A DNA stretch of 64,000 nucleotides from Galeruca laticollis (Eukaryota > Arthropoda > Insecta > Coleoptera > Chrysomelidae): positions 57,757,451 to 57,821,450 of the forward strand of contig OY998178.1 of NCBI GenBank assembly GCA_963921935.1, given 5' to 3'. A program made the position numbers and the translations under genes. The stretch's first letter is position 1. Each line of letters opens with the position of its first letter. Positions 50,267 to 63,299 of this stretch are shown piece after piece. The notes beneath the pieces were generated by a model. That model did no database searches, was not told the DNA's origin, and saw only the letters and a program-made list of their open reading frames with translations.

Positions 50267-51602
50267 TCATTTACGTTCGGACGCTCTCCTCAACCATTTC
50301 ATAATGCTCTCCTCAATTTCTTTCTGACTGACATTACCTTTACCATATTTTCCTGCAGCATCTGTAATATATCATTTCTATTAAACTTGAACATAGAAAA
50401 ATAGAAGAGAGTATAACATGAAATAAAGTCCGAGGAGGAGTTAAAAAAGTAAATTATAATAGCAGAGGAGTTATCTTGTAAGTTATTCATCATCCCTCTA
50501 GCTGATGAAGACATGAGTAATGATGGATTCCAAAAATATATCAAATATAGAAAAACAAAATTGGAAGTAGAATCAACGTTTTGGGATTATTATAATAAAA
50601 AACTGACTTCCTGATTTATGTCAAAATATATTGTACCATAAAGCCTGATGCACCAATTAAATTCAAATATAATCCTGATATTATATATTTCATTCACTTA
50701 TTATTAAATCCACTATTTTCAGTCCCATGAACTTCAATTTATTTTTTCTTCCATGTAAACTATAGGTGGATGCCAAGGAATTAGTCAAGAGCTGTGACAT
50801 GATTCTCTTGATAAACTCATACAAGTTGTTGCCACCCACCTTAGACAATTCATCACACTGAAAAAAAGTAATATTAAAGGACAATAAGATATAGTTTTTT
50901 CAACACGTACTTACAGCTGCTTTGAAATTAGTCATATTTTCCAAATAATCCTCAATTTCTGTCAGGTTCTCCAGGAAACCTGCACTAAAGGATAAAATAC
51001 TTGATATATATAAAATCGTGACTTGAAATGTATCTAAATTTTCAAATGAAAGTGACTAACTAGGTTGGTGAGCACAGTCATTTTGAAAATCAGTAAAATT
51101 AAGTAAATATAATCACCTTCATTTTGTGATTGTAGAGAAACCTGCACTGAAGGTTTGGTAGTTGGTTTTGAAGGAGGAGGAGGAATTTTGTGAGATTCTT
51201 CCTCACTTTCCTCATCAGATGAAGTTGTATTTCTCTTCTTCCTATATTTCCTTGATTTGGAATCATCATTATTTAGGTCACTGCTGTATTCAGCAACTTT
51301 TGTTTTATTCCTGGCTTGCAGGTAATTATCTGAAATGAGTATCAAAACTGAAATAACCAGCTAAATGGAAAACAATAGATAATCTAAGAACTAATAGGTA
51401 CTCACTGAAAGTTCCATTCCTAAATATGGAAATTTTGTGGCTGGGCCAACAAGTATTTGGTTCTTCATAATTTCGGATGGAATAGATAACTTTCTCTCTG
51501 GTGAATGGTGGCCAGTAACACATGTTACCAACCACCCAATTGGTGGGTACAGCCTCCACAGTATTCATCCAAAAATTTAACAATCGTCCAAGTTTTGTCC
51601 AT
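50267..51602 (-). pseudogene. DUF4806-type accessory gene of the CACTA-like element
   Basis: At least five exons. A start at 51602 (MDKTWTIVKF) meets a one-base frame break before VEAVPTNWVVGNMCYWPPF. Exon 1 ends near 51407 (GTGAGT donor). Then come about 51331-51115 (YLQARNKTKVAEYSSDL plus acidic/basic linker), about 50979-50911 (FLENLTEIEDYLENM), about 50868-50690 (LSKVGGNNLYEFIKRIM...LTNSLA) and 50361-50267 (QKEIEESIMKWLRRASERK, stop). The phrases are those of insect DUF4806 proteins, whose function is unknown. Splice signals are mostly intact. It lies downstream of the transposase on the same strand. Confidence 0.65.
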
Positions 51603-52005
51603 AATTTTAATTAATTACAATATTATGTATGCTGATTAAGCAACTGAAAAGATATTATATGCCTGTGAATATTTCAAAAAGTAACTGTCAAAAATTTCTC
51701 AGTAGTCTCACGCATATATATATTGCATTTTAACTCAAAAAATATAAAATAAATAGTGAACTAAAAATATAAAAATTAAGAAAGTTTTGGAATAAAATTC
51801 AATATTATTTGGGAGTGAATAAATATGTTACATTAAGTAATCAAGACTGATTTCACAATTGCTTAGTTCAGTAGGATTTCACTAATTCACACAAAGTAAA
51901 AATTTGTTAACACGTATAATAATATGTGTGTTAAAATAATATCTGACAATACTTTAACACTTACTTAACTCCTTAAATTGATATTTAAGACTATATTATC
52001 AAGAA

Positions 52006-54028
52006 TTATTGTGAATGTAGTAGTGGTATGATCACATGCTTATCTTCAAATGGTAATTTCATACATTTGTATTTAATATTATCTATTTTCCACGATTGCA
52101 GTGAACTCATAGAAATGCTCGATGCAGAATAGATCCCCAGTTCTGAGGAAGTACAAGGTGAAGTGAAAAAATCTGATTGCTTCAAGAACTTCTCGGCCAA
52201 AATTATAACTTGTTTGTCAACAGTAATAATATTTTTAACAATGACAATGCTATTATCTACAAGGCAACAGCAATTATTGGGCTCAGAAATGGTTATTAAG
52301 AAGTTTTTCACATTGATTTTTTTGAATTGCTCTTCTGTTTTTAAACCAGGCAATAGTGGACCACTGGAATGTTCAATTTGCGGTGTCTCATTTGCAACAT
52401 TTTTAATTGCACTGCTATTTAGTAAATATGATCTCTCATTCAATCTACTTATGATTTGTTGCAGGGGCTTTTCACTTTTTCTTATCAGCTTTTTGAAAGT
52501 CTGCATGAAATTTTCAAATGGAAAAGCACTGAAATTGTCTAAAATTCCAAAATTTGATACATCCTCACAAATATGCAATAAATTGTGAACATTATGTGAA
52601 ACATGTTGTTTACCATACAAAATTATAAATGTTTCAACAAAATATCTCAGTAATGAGTTAGCATATTCAATGTTGTCCTCATACTTTGACGTTGATAGAA
52701 AAGTCATAGCAATATGAAGGCTCAAAAAATTATTATATATGTTGATGAACTTTATTTCTAAGAACTACAATACCTGTGTAGAAAAGAAACAATCTAAATT
52801 CAGTTGCTTTCCATCTTCTTGCTTCTTTCAAAGCACGTGGCTTGCGACAAAATTCTTGAGGTATGTGTGGAATCAACTCAAGAAGTGAATCGAAAATTGC
52901 TGTTATTTGTCTGAAGGAAAATTTATTAGGTGGTTTTCCATTCATCCAGATATTTACAATTAGTTTTTTAACAACACATAAACAAACTAGGTGCATATAA
53001 TCTAGTGGAAAATGAGAAATCATATCTAAACCTGGAATTTGTTCTAAAACTGATGTTCCAGTATGATGTTCATTTTGCATTTTAGATCTAAACTTAGAAT
53101 CAGAACGTAGAATCAAATCATGTATGTCAGGGAAACATGTGCGCCTATCTACATATTTGCCTTCAATTTCACATTTTGAACAAGAGAAGTAACCTGTATG
53201 ACCTGCAGTATACTTTATAAAAGCTTTTGCAGGAACATCACAGATGAAATTTTTAATTATGATCTGATAATGTCTGTCATTATAAATAAATCCATTTGTT
53301 ATGAGAGATAATACTTCATCAATGAATGTTTTTAGAAAAGCATTCGCATCTTCTGGTTTTTCATTGCCATGATATATCCCTATTGTTTCAATATTTTTCT
53401 TATTATTGAATAAATTGCAAAGTATAGGATACAGTTGCCCTCCTGAACTTTTTGAAATAGGTAAGCCATCAATATTGATACATACTTCTAGTTTGGAATC
53501 ATGTATTAGTAAATGTTTCGAATGGTCTATAAGCTTTTCTAAACAGCTTTTCAATCCAATGTGATAACACATTCCAGGAGCAACTACATCGGGAACTATT
53601 TTACGAGGTGTTTTTAGTAAAGTTCTGCTATCAATGGGTAATTCAGAAAAATGGGGATGTAAAAGTTTCAGTTAATCATTGACAGCGTTATGAGGAACAT
53701 TATGTTTCAGTGCCCACATTGCTAATTGAGACTTGAATGAATAGTTTTGGTCATCATGATCATGTGTTACCTCTTCAATGAATGTTTTCAAGTTTGCATC
53801 TAGCAATTGATCATCATCAGATTCACTCAATTCTTCATAATTACTATCATCAATACTTTCAGACCCTTCTTCAACTGACGAAAAATGAGAATCTTGGAGC
53901 TCCAAATTGTGATCTACTGATTCGTTGACACACTCATTGGAGGAAGAATCATCATTCAATTGTGTTCTGACTCTCTTATAATATTTGTTCAGAATTTTTC
54001 TAGAACTTGATGTATTTTTCTTACTCAT
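52006..54028 (-). pseudogene. CACTA/EnSpm-like transposase, two lesions
   Basis: About 674 codons on the minus strand. The N-terminus (54028-53672) is Ser/Asp/Glu-rich. A TAA at 53672-53674 interrupts the frame, which continues as KLLHPHFSELP. The core (to 52733) has NIDGLPISKSSGGQLYPILC, GIYHGNEKPEDANAF, FICDVPAKAF, GHTGYFSCSKCEIEGKY, FPLDYMHLVCLCVVKKL and RWKATEFRLFLFYTG, typical of the CMC-type transposases found in insects and cnidarians. A one-base loss near 52735 shifts into the C-terminal frame (52725-52006), which has VHNLLHICEDVSNFG and FPFENFMQTFKKLI. Otherwise the length and motifs are complete, so inactivation is recent. Confidence 0.8.
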
Positions 54029-54714
54029 ATTATATTAGGTAAGTACTTACTTGATATAAAACACCTTTGACAACCAAGACACGCGAATAAATAATGAAAA
54101 AGAAAAATATATGATACCACACTGCCACTACACTCTGACACTCAGAAGTTAATACTTTATATTGACCTTATAAAATTAAATTTAAATTACTAGGTACTAT
54201 ATAGTAAGCAAAAGAAAAATCTACAAAAAAGTTATTACCAATTAAAAATTATAAAATTAAAGTACTAAAAATAAAAGCTGGAACAAATTCTTAATCTTGA
54301 TGGTTATGTTAGGTTAGGGAACATATAAAAGGCGCGCGGGAGCACATGTCTTGTAACTATTAGGCAATCCAGCGACTTGTCAAATACATTCTCCTCTTTT
54401 TTTTTGCTTATGATTTATTATTATTGGTACAGACGGGTCTAAATAATAATTTCAGCAAATATTGTGAGGCATATCTGCTTTGGATGAACATTTTGAGTAT
54501 ATGTGCGTACACCAAAATATGGAGTCGTACACATTTCACATCAGATATGTAAAATATATAGTTTTTCTATTTAAATGATATGGATTGTTCAATTTCTCTA
54601 TATCCATCAAATGTTAATTCAAATATCCTCATACATAAACAATTTGAAATATTCAGTTAAAGTACCAACGTCATAATAATAATAAAGTTCGTATACATAT
54701 ATATACAAAATATA

Positions 54715-55440
54715 GATGTTCATTAAACGTCCATCGCCATTCTAAAATGGACGACCTCTGAACGTTCAATTTTTAACAGCCAGTGTACGTACATGCTTGT
54801 ACGTACAATGGACGTATATCAAACGTCATTGACTGTTCAGACTTGAAATGGACGTCCTTTGGACGAATATTTCGTTACATCCAATAAGCATATATGCTCT
54901 TGTACGTACAATGGACGTACATCAAACACCAATAAATATTTAAACTTGAAATGGACATAAAATGGACGTCCATTGGACGAATATTTCGGTACATCCAATA
55001 AGCATATATGCTTGTACGTAGAATGGACGTACATCAAACACCAATGAATATTTAAACTTGAAATGGACATGAAATGGACGTCCATTGGACGAACAATTCG
55101 GTACATCCATTAAACATCCATGTTTGTACGTACAATGGACGTACATCAAACGCCAATGAATGGTTAGATTTGAAATGAACATGAAATGGAGGTCCATTGG
55201 ACGAACAATTCGGTACATCCAATAAGCATCCATGTTTGTACGTACAATGGACGTACATCAAACGCCAATGAATGGTTAGATTTGAAATGAACATAAAATG
55301 GACGTTCATTGGACGAACAATTCGGTACATCCACTAAGCATCCATGTTTGTACGTACAATGGACGTACATTTAGTGTCCATGGATGTTTGGACTTGAAAT
55401 GGACGTCCAATGGACGTCTGCATAAATTTCCTAAAAATAT
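54715..55440. repeat. Subterminal TGGACGT array, right (112-bp period)
   Basis: TTCGGTACATCCA recurs at 54985, 55097, 55209 and 55321 (period 112), with a degenerate earlier unit at 54871. Units contain TACGTACAATGGACGTACAT, 'AAATGGACGTCCATTGGACGAA' and 'CATCCATGTTTG'. They share the GGACGT core with the array at 49.45-49.75 kb and mark the transposase-proximal end of the element. Confidence 0.9.
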
Positions 55441-55477
55441 CACATTTATGAAGAAAAAAACAACCGCCAAAACCGTG

Positions 55478-57655
55478 CCAGTTCTCCAAAATTACCTATG
55501 GACGTGACGAAATATACTCTCAAATTTTGATTACAATGAGTGAACGTTCAAAATACTCAGCTGAATATTATGTTATAGATTTCGGTACAAATCGTGTAAA
55601 AATACGCCGTGAATAAATGTTCAACAAAAAGGAAGGAGGCTTCGATGTCTGTTGATTTGGCGTTTCTATATCCAAGTAAAAATCTACCGACTCTGGAAAT
55701 ACGTCGTCGTTACCTAGAAAACTCACGGGATAAAACGAAATACTATTACAGCTGGTCCTTGAGTTTGCAGTTGTTGATATCAGGGTTTATTGCAGTCGTT
55801 AAATCGAGAATAACGCAATAATTGTTCCTGATCATCTATCTATCAGTCGTTACTCCTTATATTAATATTCTCCCCAGCCTATCAGTATTTCCTCATAGTT
55901 AAAAGAACAGTGTGTAAGTTCAGACAGTCTCAAATCGAAAGATTTTCCTAAATTTTCTTAAATTATTCTTACCTTGTCGAAGGGAATATGGCGAACACTT
56001 TATTTGTCGGTTACAAGAACTAAAGTGAAGCTTTTTACTTCCTGATTTTGAAACGTATAAATACTATATATCGAATTTAATTATTTACTTCGGTTTTGTA
56101 CCTAGGACATGGGTGGTGCAGTGGGGTTTGTTTAAATTTATTAATTTAATTTGAAATTCTACTTCATATGTGAATTCAACAGAACCGAGTAAAATATTAA
56201 CGCTACAGTGCCAATATCCCATAACGTAACTCCGAAGATTTTGGGCTCGTTACAAGATGACACGGTTCGCTCCTGAAGCATTTTTGTTATTTTTGGACGT
56301 CAATCATCACGTATCGAAACCAAAAGAGGTTACATAACGCGGCGACATTCACATCAGTTTCGAATGTGACTTCGGCATGAATTCAGGTCTGCAATTACAG
56401 CAAACAGCAGCTTAATATGTTTTCATTCACTACCAGAATTTGAAAAAGAAAATACGAAAATAAACGCGAGGGTGGGTCTCAAAATGAAATCAAAGTAGCT
56501 ACTAACTCAACATGCAAATATAAACGATACCTATATACTCATCCCAATGTTATGTGTGTCAAATTGTTTACAGATAACATGCAACAGGACTCCGTCTCCA
56601 CTAGTTGTGATATATCATGTTCGCGGTTACGATACGGGTCATTTGTTACAAATGGATACGGGCTTTTACATGTGTACTTAAGCCTGCACTTTTGAATTTC
56701 ACTGGATTAAAACTTGTCGTTGATGTAATTTTTCTCACAAAAATTCAGAGATTTAGCTTACTTATATTTCTGCTCTGCTCCTAGGAGTTTACCGACCTAG
56801 ACACATTGAAATAAATTATTCTGTATTATTGAGAGGGAGGTTATGGTTTATGAAAATGAACCCCGTTATTATTGCCTTCTCTCAGGTAAAATTGTTTCGC
56901 CAGCTAATTGAATGGACTGTAATTAAATTTGATATGTCTCTCAATTGTCCAATTACACAAATTGTGATATTGATGGATTAAACATTATTTATTAACAACA
57001 ATAACGTTTAAGTTTATTCTATGTTCAATAAAAAAGAAATAGTTGCGAATGTGTATGCCTGTAAATAAGGTACAAAAATAATTTTGATGGATTAATTGAA
57101 ATTTATATTCTCTTTTCTATTTTATGATCGACTGTCGACCTCCTCTTTTTTGTTTTTAACATGTCGATTTTGAATATTGTTCAGATTATTTTCGACTTTG
57201 AGTAATATTGGGAAAAAAATTGAATTTCCTTTTAGAAGAATAAATTTATTGTACAGAAGAATGTCAAATTAATATATGTATTTTTACCAAAATATTGTAA
57301 CATCTGATTAAGTACTAACAATATTTACCGAGACGAAAAAACTGGTCACGAGATGAGATTGAATTGGGACTCACTCCATATGTTCGGAACTCATATTAAA
57401 ATGAACAGCGGGGACCCTCTGCAATGAACTCAATTAATTATTTCATGAATGTATCTACGTGGAAGCTCTTTAGTTGATTGGATGATAATGAACTGAAATC
57501 CATGTATGATTAATGTAAATAATCTGGCCATGAAATTTAAATTTTTGTTGATTGTTTAAATTTCAAAAACCAACATATTTGCGATTACAGAAACATTAAA
57601 TGATATTGAATACTGTAATAGCTTCTGTAAACTTCACACATTGTTTTGGCTATAA
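55478..57655. other. No gene recognised
   Basis: Only short frames (for example 55609-55821 plus) with no recognisable domain. AT-rich. Confidence 0.3.
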
Positions 57656-60328
57656 CAGGGGTACTCAATCTTTTTCAGCCCGCTTGACGAATGCGGCAAT
57701 GTGAGAAAGAAAACTGTTTAGATAATTCTAAGCTTTCGGTAATTTATTTTTACAAGAAAATTCTATCGTTTACTTACGGTTACTATTTCTCACGCAAGAG
57801 TCGCTGTTTCGAGTGCCTCAACCATTCCATAATGTACACTTCAAAATCCTCTGTGAAACCTTTAAACGTATTCTGAACAGCAGCTAAAAAAACAACTGTT
57901 AGATCAAATTTTGCCCTGGAGACCTTTGATGAGAACATCATAAACTACATCAAACTAGATTTTCAGCCAATCGATTGGGACCCATTTTCCATAAGAGACA
58001 TGCGGGGTTCTTCCAAGGAATAATAACACATTTTATTTCGAGAAGTGACTTTGCATGGATTTCTCACCTCACTCCGTTTGGCAGGTAAATTCATGTGTGC
58101 CATGAAAATTCATACTTATCTTCTGTATAAAATTATATGCTATCCGCATCTTGTTATTCCCATCCCAGAACATATTGTTTTTTAACATTGTGGAATTGTA
58201 ACTTAATGAAAACTAAGTATTATTAATACACTGTATACAAAAAAAACTACTTATGAAGAGGTCATTATTAAGTTAAATGAGTTTATAATTAATTGTATCC
58301 AACCGAGTATCCAATAGATGTGTTTCCACAATATTACTTTCAATTACTTTGCCACAATAAATTTTATCAGATGAACATGTTTCATAGAAAATTGGAATTA
58401 ATTAGGAATATTTTTCAAACTTAACATGACACTTTCATATCAATAATCTTCTCCAAGGGAATATGATGCTATAATAAATAATTGAATTTTTTTTATTGGA
58501 GCATTCAGTGTCATAAGCTACATATTCTTCAACTAGATTAATATACTTTTGTAGGGGATATCTAGAGGTTCTCACTTCAGCTTTTTTTATTGTACCTATA
58601 CAGTGCATTTTCAAATGGAAATGAGTTTTTTAACAGGAATTTCTGTTTTTAAAGTCTGATTGTCCACAATAATTTTTAGTATGAGTTTTTAAATTTTTTA
58701 AACCTGCGAAACTATATTGGTGGCTATGACTACTACTATTGCTACTACAACAAAAACTAGAACTAGAGTTACTAGATTCATTATTTTTTGTACTAATTAA
58801 TACAATGTAAGTAGCTTCAGGAGTATCTTGAACATTGAACATATTTTCTCTTAGATCTAAATCTCATCAAACATATGAGCTGTTTTATTATTTATAATAA
58901 TATCTACCCTATTGCAATATTAAGTTTTTTGAAGGTATAATGCATATCTATGATTTGAAATATTCTGAATCGTTTTTAAAATATACCTACTAACTAAAAT
59001 ATTTTGAAAGTTGAGAAAACCTTATTTTGTAAACTCTATTACATGATGTTAGATTACAATCCCGCCACCCGGAATTTCTATGTGCAATAGCCGATTAAAG
59101 GATTGAATGAGTATTAAGTTTTAATAATTATTATTTTCTAATAGGTACTTACCGATAATTGTTGTTCGTCCATTATAACAAGAACTATAACTAAGTATAG
59201 AATCTGTAGCTAAGAAGGAACTAACCAAAACGAAGACAACTTTATTCAGTACTTCTTGCAAAAAATGTGCTTCCTGCAAATAATATATAACACGAAACTG
59301 AAAACAACGCACCGATCCGCCATATCATGCTTGTCATTTGTTTCGTTCGTCAGTATAGATAACTCACATTTCGACTTCTTTTTTTTATAATTTTATGAAT
59401 AAATCAATCAAACTGCTCACCCGATTATGTTACTGTGATGTTTAATATGAAATATTACTGAAAGGTTTAGAAACTAACGTCGTAAAAACGCATTCGCAGG
59501 AAGTTATTAATAATCACTTTGAAAGATGTAAAAGTAACTGCAAAATGTGATCATCTTAGAAACACGTTAATTTGTAATATTACAGTAATGTTCTGTACGT
59601 GACATTAGTGAGAAGTGTACAAATTAACATCGTATGAATGTTTCCTATAGGTAGTTGCTAAAAAGAAGTTCATAGGATGTATATGTAACTGCGAATTCAA
59701 GTATTATTGTGTATATCGAAAATTTGTTTTAATTACATGACTTGGATGTTAATAGAGGTGGTTATAAAATTTAGACATCTGGGAAATATTTTAATTACGT
59801 TTTAAATAAACATTACGAAAAGTCTCTGAAAAGAACATCACAGAAAAGAGTTGTTATGTTTCTAGTTTAGTGGGTAGCCTCTTTATTTTAGCGTGCTTCG
59901 CCCATGAAAACACTGGTTGTTTGCTCCCTGTTTATATATACATACATATAATTCAGAATTGAAACAGAAAACAAGAGAGACTTAAGAAAAACAAAAATAA
60001 AATACAATAACTACTCAGTCAAATCAATGTGAAGGGCTATCTCCACAGTTTTTCAAAGCGGGGAATGAGGCTTAACACTGCTACTCGCATTTAATAAAAA
60101 TCTGTTCATTTTGCGTGATATTTTTGACGAAAAACAATGCGAAACAATTAAAATAAAACATGGCGAGTGAGTAAGCACCTTGGATGCGATTGCTAAAAAT
60201 ATTGTTACTTCATAGTAAACCGCGAATACTTATGAATAATGATAGAAGATCGACTCACAGCGCTCCTCTTTATTTTTTACGGCGCTACGCGCAACAGGAC
60301 ACCGCGGAGCACACTTTGGGAACCGCAG
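57656..60328. mobile_element. Candidate hAT-like DNA transposon
   Basis: The left end CAGGGGTACTCAATC (57656) is preceded by GGCTATAA. The right end ...CTTTGGGAACCGCAG (60328) is followed by GGCTTTAA, an 8-bp duplication with one mismatch. The ends fit hAT termini (CAGxGGTxCxCAA) with one changed base at the right. Length is 2,673 bp. No transposase was recognised. On the minus strand an exon-like piece at 57883-57783 (TTTTTTAG acceptor, then NTFKGFTEDFEVYIMEWLRHS, stop) resembles the C-terminus of DUF4806-type proteins. A Ser/Cys-rich frame lies at 58842-58630. Confidence 0.45.
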
Positions 60329-60668
60329 GGCTTTAACATACAATGTAAAACAACTGTTTCGGTCACACAATTTCTTTTATGATAAATGATCCAATTTATC
60401 GTCCAAAGGAAAGAAAAGGCTACGAGAATTGTAAATTAACGTAATATTGCAATTTATACAACATCCAACCGGGTCGCCAAACAATGAAACCACAAGAGGC
60501 CGTTTTTAGACCTAGTTGGGCTTGTTTTGTGTGTACTTTGTTAAGTTTCTAGATTTTTATACAAGCTGCTCACCCATTATGTCGAATCTGCAGCTCATTT
60601 CGCGTTTTTTCAAAATTTATTAACAAATAAAATAGTCGTATTAGATAATAATAACAAATGAATGGTTT
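60329..60668. other. No gene seen
   Basis: Unremarkable AT-rich sequence between the hAT-like end and the next repeat copy. Confidence 0.3.
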
Positions 60669-61235
60669 TGAAGATTAAAACTAACTTTTCCGCACTTATA
60701 CACTCCGGAGGCTGTATCGTGCTAACAAACGGAAATTTCTGAAAAATTGACCAAAAATGTAATATCTGTATTTATAAGACCCATTGTAGTGGCTCTGGTG
60801 AGCTGAACTTCAATAGAGTTTATATGTGAGATGCCTTGAACAATACCCAGTCTTAAAATTGGTGACTTGTTTGCACTAGGGAGGTTGTTCGTGCTAACAA
60901 GGTATGCTACAAAAAGTGGCGACGATATACACACAGGACTTTTTCCTAAAAACCCGTTTTTCGTGTTTTCCTCGCCTGAAAACGAAAAAATAACTGAAAA
61001 AAAAACGAAAATCCCAACTTTTTTAGGGTAAACCAATACTTTTCTCGTATCTTAGATAGAGTTGGGTGGAGTGGCAGACGATAATGACGACGACATATAC
61101 ACAAGACTTTTTTTTGAAACTCGTTTTTCGTGTTTTTCTTGCTGAAATAAAAGAAATAACTGAAAAAAATCCACTTTTTTTGGGAAAATAAGATTTTTCT
61201 AGCATCTTACTTAGGGTTGGGCGGAAAAGTGAAAT
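60669..61235 (-). repeat. Dispersed ~170-bp repeat family, copy 4 (inverted)
   Basis: 'CACTCCGGAGGCTGTATCGTGCTAACAAAC' and 'AAAATTGGTGACTTGTTTGCA' are inverses of the 38.8 kb copy. The leader (GGGTAAACCAATACTTTTCTCG) occurs at 61.03 kb and a variant at 61.19 kb, as before 38.6 kb. This shows that leader and array move as one unit. Confidence 0.75.
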
Positions 61236-61243
61236 CAATAATA

Positions 61244-62345
61244 CACACATCGGAAAAGTCTAGGGATATTTTATAAGGATCTAAATCTAAATAAATAAAT
61301 TAGGAGGTTCCTTAAGTTACCATGTACTGGTACAAGTGTCCATTCAGTATATATCTGTTGTTTGAGAAAAAACATAAAGTGACAATGATCAGTTTATCAA
61401 TAATTTTACAGGATAGTAAGTAGAATTTGTACACTTGTACACACAATGGTATACAGTTAATATTGAGTAGGTGCGTTGACAATATTGTGTGTTATCATTG
61501 AACAGCATCATTCAACTTTAGACAAAATGAATAGTGCTGTATGCCTTCTTCGAGGTGGCATTCGGCAAATATACGTAGCTGAGCTCATGGCAGACTCGTA
61601 AAGTGTCATAAGTCGATTTTGGTGGCGTCTCGTCAGCTAAGAGTTTGGAGACGTTCTGCAAAATCGGAACTTTTGAAGTATATCCAGGAAGTCCACTCAT
61701 ATAGAGGTGGTACGATAATAGTGTGGTGCGGAATAATAATTGACAGCAACGCCTTTTAACGGCAATATCCTTCGACCTATAGTGCGTCCAGTGCTGGCCA
61801 AAATTTCCATCTCATGTACGACATTGCTCGTTAAAATGTAGCACGTAATGTAATAAATTGGGTGATCGACGAAGGAATTGATGGGAGGATTTTTGTGTTA
61901 CCATGGCCATTACATTCTCCGGACCCATTGTGCATGTGTGGCACATGCTTCAACGCAGAATTACACCACATATGACCCACATTTAGACTGCATTTCGTTT
62001 CAGGAAGCTCCTGACTGCCGAATGGGCGAATATACCTCAAACCGACAATAATAGAGTCATTTTCACTATGCGCGATAGGTGTAAGACTGTGATAAACCAA
62101 CGCGAGGTCATACCTTGTATTATTCTTTTTATTTTCCATTCTGACATTTTTTTGTTATTCCACTAAAACAGTGATATCCAAAAATCATTTGTACTTTTTG
62201 CTTCGATGATTGTTTTGAAATTTAAACACATTTTTTTATATAATAAACCCCCACGACTTCTACATGATCTTTATTATTTATCTTAGGTACTTCCTTAATG
62301 CAAAATGATGGATTAATAAAAGTATCCCTAGACTTTTCCGATGAG
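61244..62345 (+). mobile_element. Tc1/mariner-type transposon, decayed
   Basis: The ends share CATCGGAAAAGTCTAGGGAT as inverted repeats (61248 onward and up to 62343) and are flanked by TA (61242-61243, 62346-62347), as expected for this superfamily. Length is about 1.1 kb. The plus strand carries transposase pieces: an N-terminal helix-turn-helix region (61520-61640), GGTIIVWCGI (61705-61740), AGQNFHLMYDIA (61796-61830) and NVINW..DEGIDGRI...LPWPLHSPD (61850-61930), then HVWHMLQRRI in another frame. Stops and frameshifts make it non-functional. Confidence 0.75.
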
Positions 62346-63299
62346 TATACAAGTATACTTACAATAAAGTACACTGAAGTAAGTTAATATTTACATTGAA
62401 TAAGCGTTGGAAGCTTTTTTGTTGGTTTTATTTCTTTTCTTCGATTATTTGATCCCGATATGTATACAAAATATGTAAAACATGTCGAGCAACCGAATTT
62501 TATAACTTCGCTGTTTCTGTCAACTACCCTACCTGCTTTTATTCCCGCTAAGGGAAATATTTTAATCTTATTTAGTTTGTTGCAGGTGTCGGAGTGCCAT
62601 ATTCTGAAAGTAGCACAACGTGGCGTATTTTCCGGTTCGCAATAACAAGCAAAGAATTCGAGTGATAGTAAATGTAAATGCAAAGAAGTTGATTAAAGTT
62701 GGTAATGCGGCGTCGATGTTTTTTTAAAAGGGTAAGTTTAGAGGAAGTAGTAATTTAAAAAGGGAATTTTTGTTCCGAAATTTGATTAGAAGCAATAAAG
62801 AATTTTTTTCCCACCAAAAGCCAAAATAGGGTTTTATGTAACGAGCACGAACACGAATGTTGTAGTTCGTTTATGCGTGTGTATTAATAGCAATTACATG
62901 AAACTTGCACACATTATTTGTTCTACTCTCCCCGATGAAAGAAATATACTGAGTGACATAGAAACCCGAATATCCACTGAAACTTATTATATTTCGGTAA
63001 TATTTGGCATACATATCAGAGAGTTCGTAATATGTAAATAATTAATAGGTTCACTCCAATCGGGTGAGGACAATTTGAGTTTCTGCGAACTTTAATAATG
63101 GGTTGGAGCTCAACTATTACACATTCCTTAATGCGTCTAGGCATACTCATAATCAGGTGTCACGTCTATCTCGTGTCGAAGAGCCATCAGAGTTTGAGGA
63201 GGACGCTGTAAATTTCTTAAACTTCTACCAATTATGTCCCAAACATGTTAAACTGGGGACAAATCCGGGGATCTTGGGGGCCAAGGTAGGAGATTAATT
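62346..63299. other. No gene recognised
   Basis: Short frames only (62384-62683 minus, 63103-63297 plus), without recognisable domains. Confidence 0.3.

Larger units (their letters stand above)
49445..55477 (-). mobile_element. CACTA-like (CMC) DNA transposon with two genes
   Basis: The left end CACTGTTTTGG (49445-49455) faces CCAAAACCGTG (55467-55477), inverted with one mismatch. Candidate 3-bp duplications are CAA and CCA. Between them lie arrays of TGGACGT repeats near both ends, a transposase gene (52006-54028) and a DUF4806-type gene (50267-51602), both minus strand. CACT-type ends with subterminal repeat arrays and a transposase of this family support the assignment. Each gene has one or two disabling changes, so this copy is probably inactive. 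Confidence 0.6.

Noticed and set aside
54837..55370. Overlapping minus-strand open frames with repeated VRPLYVQ-type peptides
   Set aside because: These are translations of the 112-bp tandem array at the end of the CACTA-like element, not proteins.
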